64,000 nt of DNA from NCBI GenBank assembly GCA_030141605.1, contig JAQGDQ010000205.1, positions 188,001-252,000 of the forward strand, read 5' to 3'. The notes beneath the pieces are model-generated. The model was not told the origin of the DNA and ran no database searches. It worked only from the letters and a program-made list of their open reading frames with translations. The stretch's first letter is position 1, and every line of letters starts with the position of its first letter. The translations under genes and the position numbers were made by a program. The DNA comes from Tubiluchus corallicola. Its lineage: Eukaryota > Priapulida > Priapulimorpha > Priapulimorphida > Tubiluchidae. Of the stretch, positions 13,700-25,300 are shown piece after piece.

Positions 13700-15330
13700 T
13701 GCAGCGCTACGAAATGTGGTTTTTCTCATCCCTCTCCACTTGTATGGGCAAACGATGAAAGGGTTCTTCAACACTGCAGCACCTTTATGCTTCTTTAAAA
13801 TTTACTTCACCTACTTCCTTCAAAATGCTTTTCCTATAAAATTGATATATTTGGATGCTTTCAACAAATTTTCACTACAACAGCTTTTAACATCCTCTGT
13901 TGAGACTTCGCCTACATTTTCTCTAATCCTTTTATATTTGCTACAAGTAAAGAGATGTTCTGTTGTGGCTAATTCACTATCGCATATGGGACTCATTAAA
14001 TTTTTTATAAATAAACCCTTAAAACTTGCTTTTACTTCGACCATATTAAGTCTTAAATCCCAAATATTTTTAACTTCTGCATAACTGAATTTTGTAAAAT
14101 AATCCTGTTCAAATTCATTGCTTTCCAAAAATCTTAATTTTGAGCTCTTATTAATACTTTCACTGCATTTATGTTGTATCACAGATGTTATTTTAAATTT
14201 TACGTATTTTTTCCATTCTGATTTCTTTTGATTTTTCACATATTGCTTGTCAATATTAATTCCATAAATGTTTGCAATTTTTTCAATTTCACTATATCAA
14301 TTATCATCACGCCGGCATTTCATTTGCTGTTGTACTACAACTTTGCTGGCTAACCTTTCACTTCCTGATATTAAAAGAGTTCTATAAAACATTAATTTTT
14401 TGTACTTAATACGTTCTTCAATTGGTCAAATCCCAATTCTGATATTAACCCCCAGTAACTTGTAGTTTTAGCCATTCCCAACATAATTCTTATTGACTTA
14501 CCTTGAATACTTTCCAATTCATCAAGCTCATTTCTTTTCATGTTTGACCAAGTTTCAGAATTAAAGATGGTATTGCAAGTTATTCATAAAGTTTTAGTTT
14601 TATTTCTAGTGACATTATTCCTATATTATTAATATTTGCCAAGGAGTTAATATAGCCGATTTTGAATTTGTTCTGCTCTTTTCGCTTATCAATTAACGTC
14701 TTATAAGTAGTTTCCTCACTTAGCCAATCACCAAGGTATTTATAGCTTTGTGTTTCTCGAAGTTCTCCTTTGCTAATTTTTTCTTTAAGTGGGGGAATTC
14801 TTTTCTTTCTAGTCACCTTTGTTCGCATTGACTGTGTTTTTTAACACTGAACTTTATTCTGCCAATCACCAAGGTATTTATAGCTTTGTGTTTCTCGAAG
14901 TTCTCCTTTGCTAATTTTTTCTTTAAGTGGGGGAATTCTTTTCTTTCTAGTCACCTTTGTTCGCATTGACTGTGTTTTTTAACACTGAACTTTATTCTTT
15001 TTAATTCTTCTGTTTTCCTACAATTTTTAATAGGAATATCATCTATGTACATCGTCATTTCTGTTTCAGGCTCACAAGTTACTGTTGTTTTTGTTTTATC
15101 AAAAGAATTTATTCTATTTACTGTTGCACAGCACAAAAGCGGACCTACACCAGTTCCCATGCACACAGATTCCTCTATTTTAATTTCATTAGTGATACCC
15201 ACTCGTGTGTCAATCACAGCATCTGCTACCTCATTCAAATTGAAAATTAGTTCACGAATACGTGCTGGTATCCCTAAAAAATATGGAACGCGTCACGAAT
15301 TTGCGTGTCATCCATTTGTCAATTAAGTTT
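13700..15330 (-). pseudogene. Decayed non-LTR retrotransposon (reverse transcriptase remnant)
   Basis: On the minus strand, in 5' to 3' order: an RT stretch at about 15290-14951 with GTGVGPLLC in the position of the RT PQGSPLSPLL motif and MYIDD as the catalytic YxDD box; then a frame change to a stretch at 14828-14580 with the YKYLGDWL motif that follows the RT palm in non-LTR elements; then 14239-13820 with a C-terminal PICDSELATTEHLFTC segment, a Cys/His knuckle typical of the tail of such polymerases. Frameshifts and stops separate the three parts, so it cannot make a full protein. No upstream endonuclease was found. It lies between DCAF11 and TBRG1, opposite in orientation to both. Confidence 0.75.
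14723..14998. repeat. Tandem duplication, 138-bp unit, two essentially identical copies
   Basis: The unit starting gccaatcaccaaggtattta at 14723 restarts at 14861 and both copies end actttattct. I saw no mismatch between them. The unit lies inside the decayed reverse-transcriptase element and 138 is divisible by three, so the duplication itself keeps frame, although the element is already broken. Confidence 0.9.
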
Positions 15331-15582
15331 TGTTCAGTTATTGGTTTTAGCTGTTTAGTGTTTACTTCACCGGGTGATAATTATATCCGTGTGCAAAGGT
15401 GGCTGAGACTTGCATATTCATTGTCTTAGTGATGAGTCCTGCTACAACCATCTACAATCAATTAAAGTAGGACCACCTGAATATCAGTTTGCACAGTGTT
15501 GAACTGCATAACAATTTTTTTACTTTTCTTACTTTTCTTATAAGTCTGGTAGTGTTAATAATATATAAACAATGTTGAAAGT
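15257..15582. repeat. Dispersed repeat, copy 1 (5' part of the minus-strand RT element)
   Basis: This ~326-bp stretch, beginning aatacgtgctggtatcccta and ending caatgttgaaagtt, recurs at 16672-17000 in the same orientation with scattered substitutions and short indels. It is contiguous with the RT remnant, whose minus-strand frame runs into it (FLGIPARIREL), so it is probably part of the same element. Confidence 0.8.
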
Positions 15583-16327
15583 TTTGAAAATAAATTATCA
15601 ACCGTCTGAGGATCTTCCATATTGTCGCTGACTGCCTGGCGTGCCTGCCTAATGTAATAGAAATATTGGTTCTACAATAGTACCAATGATGAAATTCCAG
15701 TGAAGATAACTTCTCGGTAAGCCATAGAACCAGCCAAAAAGCCTGCAGGAGGACAAGTGTTAACATAGTTAGATTTTGCACAGAAAGATTTAAACACTTT
15801 AGCACTGATCCTTAGAGATAAATGCATATGGGGCATTACAGGGAGGGAGGGAGTCCAGGCATAGGAAGGTAAACAAAATCATGTCCATGGACGATGATTT
15901 ATTGGATGATGATGATGAATGTCTACAATAGACGTAATGGGCATACGATGAAGATGATGATGAAAACTGAAGACTACCTCAACAGTCTCCTTTTCCTATA
16001 GCATTGCGTAAAACTCTTGCAACGACAAAAAGAAACCAAAAGGGTGTCAACTACCGACATATAAACTGCAAAATGATTTTGCAGATACAGTTCTAGATTT
16101 GAGTGATAATGCATCGTGGGCAATGGTGGTGGACAAGAATGCATGGCATTAACAGGTGGGGCGTGCTATGTTTTAGAACGTAAAAGCACGCAAACAACGA
16201 CAAATGGAAAATGAAATTATTTTTTATACATATTGTTGCGAATTTTTGTCATAATATTTATGCCCTTTTAATTATTTTATTGGTGCTTTTGCTGTAATCT
16301 GTTTTAGTTGAAGTGGAACATAATTAG
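15583..16327. other. TBRG1 upstream region with a possible decayed coding fragment
   Basis: A coding-like patch at about 15889-16152 reads, across two frames and several stops, an acidic start (MSMDDDLLDDDDECLQ) and a later stretch FADTVLDLSDNASWAMVVD ending in a stop. I do not recognise a family. It could be an old processed pseudogene or chance. The TBRG1 promoter should lie in the last few hundred bases before 16328. Confidence 0.25.
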
Positions 16328-19300
16328 ATGGCTGCTTTACCTGAAAGTGTTTCAACTTCAAGCCCTAGTACGTTGATGATGAGGCTTCCAGATCATGAAA
16401 GGTACGGTTAGCTAATAATTCTACTATGAATTGTGTTTGTAATCAGCACGTAAAGGGCAGTTTATATGTTGCCTTAAACAGCTGAATTTCAGGCTATGCA
16501 TTGTTTTTATTGGCATTTAAATTATAAAAAGAGAGTGGTAGCTGACTAGTAATAACTGCATAAGTGGAGCAAACAGCCAAATGGTCACGGACCTCTCAGT
16601 GACTTCTTGGTAATCGAAGTGAGCAGTTCTGAAGTAGGTCAGTGAATGGATGTGAGACTGCCAGTCTGCCAAATACGTGCTGGTATCCCTAAAAAATATG
16701 GAACGCGTCACGAGTTTGTGTGTCATCCATTTATCCATAAGGTTTTGTTCAGTTATTGGTTTTAGCTGTTTAGTGTTTACTTCACTGAGTGATAATTATA
16801 TCCGTGTACGAAGGTGGCTGAGACACTTGCATATTCATTGTCTTAGTAATGAGTCCTGCTACAACTATCTACAATCACGTAAAGTAGGCCCTGCCTCTAC
16901 CGCCTGAATAACAGCTTGCGCAGTGGTGAATTGTATAACATTTTTTTAATTTTCTTATGAACCTGGTAGTGTTAATAATATATAAACAATGTTGAAAGTT
17001 GTTTAACCATTTACTAAATTTGTGTAGAAACTTTTGGATTTTCAGTGCAGCTGTTTTTCTGTGCAAAGAAAGTCAAGCGATAAAAAATGTCATTGTCAAT
17101 ATTACTGTACATTTTCTTCCTGACTTTTTGTCATTATTTAACTGAAGCTGAAATCTCAGGCAGCATGTTAATATCAGCTATTAAATCTGTGATTATGCAG
17201 CATTCTTTTTCATTGAACAATAATATTCCGTGACTGTTGATATTATCTGCTTACATAGCCATTTCTCACTTTGTGCATAAATTTTCAAAACCATGATACC
17301 CCTAGCAAGTACTTCATCAACTCTCTACTTGCTGATGAATCAATTTCTGTTTAAATTCTGCAGTTATGTTTGCAATTAGGGTTTAACTTGTTTGAAACAT
17401 CACAAAACTTGTGAGTGGTGAGACCTTGTTTGAAGTAGCAACTAGTTATGGATCATGTGTATTTCACAGTTTTTTGTCAATTTATTTCGTTACATATATT
17501 ATATATGTGTAAGATTTCACATTGGTTTAACATAAACTCGACAATTATGGTACTTTGAAAAGCTAAATACTTTCATTAAGAATGGTAGGTAAAGACTTCT
17601 TTAACATTGTAACTGCCCAAATTTGACTCTGAAATCATTATTTCAATGTGGATTATGTAAATGTAATGATTAAAAAAACCATGCCAAACTCATAAACTGA
17701 TTAGGGTATGCCAAAACTAGGACTTGATCTGTAAAAATCTGTAATATGTAGGTAGTAAGTCATTTTTCTTGGGCTTTCAACTTACCCCTCTTAACTTATT
17801 TAGATCTCCTAGTTGGAATTACATGCATTGCTCTTTAGCCATGCCATCGTAATTTTTATTAAAGTCTGTATACATCATAATATCTTTGATGGTGGCATAC
17901 TTGTTTTTCATTGCAGTTATGAAGAACCAGCTTGGCTGAGAGTGTTATATCCAGTACTATGTGCCCGGCCGGCACACTTGTCCACTATACGCGCTCAACT
18001 GATATCACATGGTTTTGTGCAAAGTTCAACCAGTCCTGAAGCCATTGCAGCCATGTTGGTGCAGGAGGTATGATTCAATTTTTCACGTTATCATTGATAT
18101 TAATGTTTTAATCTTTGTTTCAATGTATTGCTTTTTTCTGAAAAAAAGTTTTCCCGTGGTACCCAATACAAATTATGTAGTACGCGCAGCTTAATAGATT
18201 CACTTTGGGATGGAAGTGTTTTGACCAATAACCGACTGAGTCAATTAACCGAAAGGTTTAGTATAATACTGTACAAGTATGAGTCATCATTAATGAAACA
18301 AATTAATGTCAAAAATACCTATGTGCAATTATTTGAGAAGCAGAATTTATATGAGTGAATGAACAAAAAAAGAAAGAAATCTCAAAAATCTGATTATTAC
18401 TATTAAAAATTAGAAAAATTCATGCAAGATCGGTTGCCTTGTTTTTTTTTATGAAGAAGTTGGTTTATAAAATTTTGATAAAAACATTGAAAATCTGTTA
18501 CTGTATACTGCACATATTCCCACAAAACACCTAGTCGCCTAGTGCTTGAACTGCAGTTGGTGATGACCTTGTAAGAAGCAGCAGGAGCTTCAAAAGCAAA
18601 CAGCTGGGCAAGTGATTAAATGTTTAGCTTCCAGAAACAACGAGGTTAATTGTTGACGACAAGCAGATTCAAAGATTCAAATTCTACGCTAACATATTAG
18701 TGTATATGATAAACGTACTGTACCTGCTTACAGACAAAGCTGTACTTAACATGACTGTTTCTACGTATATTATAGCACCCAAAATTGATGTAAATATGAT
18801 ATAAAGGCAGTAAAAGCACCTTGGGCACACACAAGTGTTTAATTTTACGTATGCGAAGGAAAAATATTGAGTCAACTATGTGGAGTTTTGAGTCACCGAC
18901 AATTTTTATATACATTTGAATAGAAGAAGCCTGTTCCAGGTGTTTTTGAGTCAATTAAGCGACTGATTTTATTAACCGTGAGTCTAATAAATGCCTTGTG
19001 ATGTTTTATTGTTTCGCTTAGAAGCAGCTACATGTCGTTCATTTTCAGAGTGAATGAACCAAGTGTCTTGTTTTACAGAGCGAAAGATTTACAAATATTT
19101 GAGTATTTAGATTTCGGGTTTAAGCTGATGTTCAATTTTGACTGTTTGTTTCATTTTACTTTGCATTTGCAAAATACAACTATAACCACAGCAAACCATA
19201 TATAGTACTGAAACCCAGTTCCACCTCTAATTAAAGTTATGGAAGATCCTATTTTGTGTGTGACATGCGCTAATGAGGATCTAACAAAAATACACCAGTG

Positions 19301-22300
19301 GGCAGCTTGAGGGAATGTTACATTCACTCTTGACACAACTGGTTGAAGTTATTCTTTTCAGCCGCACAAATACTCTGCCTGTTCAACCAACACTTAATCT
19401 TAATAAGATTGCTGTAGAGTCGCCATTCATAAACATTTAGGCCTACACTTACAGTGTAACCTAAAATGGGACACCCACATCCATCATTCATTTGAAAAAG
19501 CACATAAATATATTTGATATCGCATGTAGTTTTAGAAAGGCTCTATAAAAGTATGGTTAGAATAAAATTTTTGACATGGTGCAAAAATTCATCAAAAATA
19601 TTGGTTCTTAACTTTGGTGTATGTGGTGTCTTCCAGCTTTGTTGTTTTGCTGCAGAACCTTGCACGGTTTAAGAATATCATCAATAAAAGAGGTAGCATG
19701 GCTTCTCGAGCATGGTAGATTTCTGTCAGTGCTAACTTTTTTTTCATTTTCTTCAATTGCTACTTTCAATTGGTTTAAAATACTTGCAGTAACTTTTTTT
19801 GAATTTTATAATTTTATAGTGCCGTGCCAGTTTGATTTGCAAACTTTTTTTGCAAGAACAGATATTTGATTTTATGAAGACTTTCTTAAACTTATTAAAC
19901 ATAGTTAGCGCTGCAAATTTCAGTACAAATAATTTTAGTGCTATTTATGGTATCTCATTCATCTAGGGCAGGAGGTCCGGTTCAAATCTGCAGGTTTTAC
20001 CAGGTTTACTCTTCACAATGCCACCGAGTGCGACAAGTAATTACAAACAGGCTGCGAACCATCGTTATAAACGACGATACAGAAGTCTACAGAAGCTCGT
20101 CCGACATTTTGTTTTTGTGAGTGTGATTTGCATCTGATTTTTCTATAAAAAAAGATTGCTTACAGTAAGCCCTCGCTTAACGATGCTAATGGCTTCCAAC
20201 AAAATGTTATGTTAAGCGAAACGTCATTAAGTGAAGCTAAGAGCTTCCGTAAAAAGTAATGTAAAAGAATTGACATACGTTCCAGTGACAAAGCTCAATA
20301 CAGCTTAAATCATACAAGTTAAACATTCTATAAGTTTTATTCATATTTCTACAGATTAATGTCTTCCTGTTTGCCTGTATGTGATTTACTTACCATTACG
20401 TAGCTATAGCGGTTTCTCTTTCGTTAATGTTTAAGCCTAGTCAGCTGTAGAACAACAAACACTGCGGAGTCAAAACCAAGCCCTGAGGCAACCTTGGAAA
20501 TTTTACGTACATACTTAGTCTGGCTGCTACAGCAACAGGTTGTAGGCAAAATTCCTTGCATAAAGTTTGCTCACTGGTCATTTGATAGTAGATACAAACT
20601 GCTAGTAGCATCAAAAGTCAATCGAGAAGCAAAAACATGTATAGTAATTGCACTGTTTACATTACTAGTGCATTTTTAGAAGAGTATAACACAGTATGAG
20701 CTGTTTTATTGCATACATTTAGGTAAGAATTTTGTTGGTCAAATAAAAATTTGCCTTGAGAAAAGTAAAAAATCGTTGTTAAACAGAAATGTGCATTGTT
20801 AAGTGAAAAAAGGGTGTCAAATGATTGGCATCGTTAAAACGAAATGTCGCTGAACAAGGGGTCGTTAAGCGAGGAGCTTACGTACTCGTACTTTTATTGC
20901 ATTTCCACACGGTGCTCGAGTGAATGTAGATTGTTTGTTGTAGGAAAATGCTTCATTGTGTGATGAAGTTGTTCATCTAGAAGAGAGACTCTTGAAAGCA
21001 CGTGCAGAGAGGAGGTCTGTCTTACTTTCAATAGCTGTTTAGCCTCTTTGTCAATTTTATTGGGTTGAGTAGCTGAGTTGTCACAGTGTATGCTTACTAG
21101 AGTAGTTACTATGTTTCGTCATTGTCTTGAAGGCAGATTACTTTTGTTACAATTCTACTGCTCATTCTTTGTAGACGTAAAAGACATTTAGCATTGTGTG
21201 CTTAACTGCATGGTGAAGCATACTGAGCTTAGTGAGGAAGTAGATGGGTGACTGCCAGAAAAACTTTTTTGGGTGATTTCACTTGCCAACCTACCCATGG
21301 TTCTTTACCTTATTGGTAAAGATGTGTAACCATCCAAATATGGTAAAGATACTGGTTCATTGTCTTATTGTTTACAATTAGGTTTGTTTTGCTTCAATCA
21401 CACACATCTTCCTTAAGTAGTCTCTGCTGTTAAATGCTCAATCTCGTCTTTGAGAGTAGTGAACTGCTCAGCAAAAATAGTGTTTCTTCATCACAAGAGG
21501 AAAAAAATGACATTAAAGAAGAAAAAAGTGTGACTGCAGTTGTTTCTAATTTGTCGAACATAAATTGAGATGTCAAACTTACAGCATTCATTTTGCTCTT
21601 CTTTTACTCATCTTTTTTGTTTATGTATTTATGTTTTGCTATTGCTTATTTTATTTGCTCTTCCAATTATACATTAAGGTAAAAAACATAATAGTACAGA
21701 TTTTATGTGCTGTGCCCAGCGTCTAATGCATCCAACAACCGAGATAAGACTTGTAGCAGGACCAGACTCTAGGTTGTTATCACAAATAATCTTCTAAGAT
21801 CAGATGTAAACTATGTGTGCATGTGCAGTCAGCTAAAGCAGTGCAGGAGCCAAAACTTGCCAGAATCTTGGAGGTCACCCGTCGATATTCTGACTAGGCT
21901 CACATTTGCTTAACTACAGTCACTAAGCGCGCATTGTGGCCACTTATCTATTTCCTTGTCCATTTTGATACCCAAAACTTTATTTCTAGTTTTTATGCTG
22001 CCTCCACATTGTCTCATAGCAATCAATTACTTTTTATTCATTCAAACTTAATTTTGAAAAAATGCTAAGGTTAATTTTAATATCGCCGGAAAGTCTGAAA
22101 AACTAAAAACTGTAAAACGTTCTTTTCTGTTAGCATTCTTGCTTAATTACGGCTTTTTTGTAATATTTTGCTGAATTCCTAATTTTCAGCAATGTCAATG
22201 AAAATCTCATTTTGTTTTCAGTTTTGTACACATTTCCTAAAATATTTTGATAGAAAAGTTATAACACAATAAATGTATCGTGAACCATTGATTGCTGTCA

Positions 22301-25300
22301 GTACTTTACATAACTTTTGTGTTTAAAAATTGGTAGAAAAACTTGAAATGACTTGATCTGAGTGTGCAATTTTACAAGTCTATACTGCATGTAACTTTAT
22401 CACAGTTTTAACTATCATCTCTTGAATGTTTTGTCTTCTACAGCTTTCTATTGAAGAAACTACTACAGTTTCAGTCAATTAGTGAACTGGCAAATTTAGT
22501 GACACAAGCTCAAGCTGCTACATCTACATCAAATGTTGATGGAGCCGCTGCTCGGAAATTAGATACCAAAAAGAAATTATCTTCAAATGATGCAGGTAGT
22601 ATGATCTCAGTTGCTAACTTAAATTTGACAGTCGCTTTTTTGTGACATAGTTCCTTAAAAATAATGCATAGCATTTTGTTATTTAGGTTTGAAATTGTAG
22701 CCTTTTAAATTTCATACTGCAAAGAAAATTTATATTAAATGATTATTTAACAAGCTTCTAGAAAGTTGATAGAATGTATGCCTCATTGTTTTTTTGTAGC
22801 CGAATTATAACTGTAATTACTATTCAGCAAAGAAAAAAATAGCATACTATTGTTGTTAAAATGTAAGTGCTAGTTTATGATAAACTGTGTATTTGTACCT
22901 GTCATTTAGCATATCTATTCAGCAGTTTTGAGTTCCATTCCTATGGTGGATCATTATTTAATGCTTACAGAAGAATTTCAAACAGTAATGACATTTATTA
23001 GATAGATTAATTTCTTATTTTTGTGTTCATGGTGTATGTATTAATATTTGAAGCAGTGGCAGCCATTCTATATTTCTGTTATCTGATTGTAATTGTAAGG
23101 TGATGCAAGGTTCAAGAAAGTGAAAAAAGTGACTCGAAAGAAGAGCAAACTTCAGTCAGATATCCCGAGTAAACCGGTGCTTCCGATAGAGCTGGGGGAG
23201 CTTACAGTGCACCAGTTAGGAGAGGTGTGTACAAATACTCGTTAAAGTAATGCATTGAAAACCAAAACCGTCCATAAGTCGGCATAATTAAAACTGCATT
23301 ATGATGATCAAAGTAGAATGTACCAGAAATTTGGTCAAATGTCAATTTTTTGTTTTTTACAAAAACAACCTTTAAATATACAATTATTTGTGTGTGGCAT
23401 CTTCCTAGATCTGTCCAAGGCTTTTGACACTGTACAACATAATATATTACTCCAAAAAATGAAACATTATGGTATTAGAGGACTATCCCAAAATTTCTTT
23501 GCATCTTACTTGCACAACCGACAACAGTACACTTCCATTGGAGCTACTAACTCAAATCTAACTACTATAACATGTGGAGTACCACAAGGCTCTACTCTAG
23601 GCCCGATATTATTTCTTTTGTACATAAATGATCTTGTTAACTGTTCAAACTTCCACACTAGAATGTTTGCAGATGACACTAATCTATTCTTAACAGATAC
23701 AAAGATAATTAATTTACAAACTTCAGTTAACAGTGAATTGCATAAGATTAATCAGTGGATGAAAGCTAACAAACTGTCTATTAACTATAAAAAGACAAAA
23801 TACATGCTGATTACGCCTGGCCGCAAAACAGACGCATATGAAAATTTCCAGATTTCAATGAATAATCAAATATTAACTAGGTCTAAAGAAATTAAATACC
23901 TCGGTATGTTCATTGATGATAACTTAACATGGTCTACACAAATAAAACACATAACCTACAAAATTAGCAAAATCAAGGGCATAATTGCGAGGATAAGACA
24001 CTACGTAAATACAGATGTACTAAAACTAATATACCATGCTTTGGTTTATTCTTATCTTCACTATGGGATTCTTTCCTGGGGCACTGCATCTTCAAATGCT
24101 TTAAAACCGATACAAACTCATCAAAACATTATAGTTAAGCTGATGACATTTTCTGGTAGACGGGAACATGCAACGCCATCCTACATTAAATTGGGCCTCT
24201 TAAAACTGAATGATATCTACAAACTCGAGCTTGCAAAATTTCTATACAAATTTAAGAATAACCTACTACCAGAATTGTTTCTAAATTACTATACGCCAGC
24301 ATCTGATATTCACAGTTACAACACTAGGTTTTCTACTAGCAGTTCTTTCTTCATCGAACGATTTAATACATCTAAGGGTCAAACGTCGTTAAAATATCAG
24401 GGATCAGTATTATGGAACTCTCTACCTGCTCATATAACTTCTTTACCTCTGCATTCGCTAAAAAAACAGTACGCTAAGGCACTTCTTGAAACTTACAAAT
24501 AAATCAGTTTTTTTGTCTGTTAGATGCACATTCTTATGGTAACTTTCGCTTAAAAACATTTTTTATGAGGTGCAAACTCACTTTTTTGCTGTTGTATTTT
24601 TGTTTTTGTATTTCTGTACGTTTATGTATTTATCGTGTATTTATTAGATGTATTTATCAGAAACAATTGTAAGGTATTTTGCTTAGTAGTTCGTAAATTT
24701 GTCATGGTTTTTGATTTTTGTTTTTTGCTGTTGTATTTTTGTTTTTGAATTTCTGCACGTTTATGTATTTTTTAATATAGCTGTGTCTACTGTCCTTAGC
24801 GTACTTTTGTTTACTGTCCTTTGAGAAGGGTGGTTGACTCGATAACCTTTGGTTTTTCGCCACCCTTTCTCCTATGTTTGTTTGTATTTTTGTGTATTCA
24901 ATTATCAAATCGTGTATTTTTGGAGGAAAATAAAATTACTATTACTATTACTATTACTATATATTACGTTTTTATATTTTAACATCAAATTATCAAGAAA
25001 ATTTTCAAAAAACGCTAAAAATTGCCAAGCCCATATATTCGTCAGTTTAAACATAACTTCAGGCTACTCTTGCAAAGTCCTTAACAACCAACATTTGTGC
25101 AGTTGCTAAGTGTCTTGTAGTTGTCATGAAAAAACAATGACCAACTTGAACAGCGATTTTCTCAAGATTATGTTTTTCAGTGTGTAGCCTGCACCTCAGC
25201 TTCAACATGAATTATCTGGGCTCAGAAATAACTTAGAGCGATGAACTTGGTATTTAAATGATTCAGGGTCTGTGAATAACTAGTAAAGCTTAACTGCCGA

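Noticed and set aside
13716-14084. Plus-strand 122-codon frame
   Set aside because: Antisense shadow of the C-terminal Cys-knuckle part of the minus-strand retroelement.
19935-20015. tRNA-like B-box (ccggttcaaatctg) at about 19978
   Set aside because: No A-box at a workable distance and no cloverleaf could be drawn; may be a worn SINE piece but unsupported.
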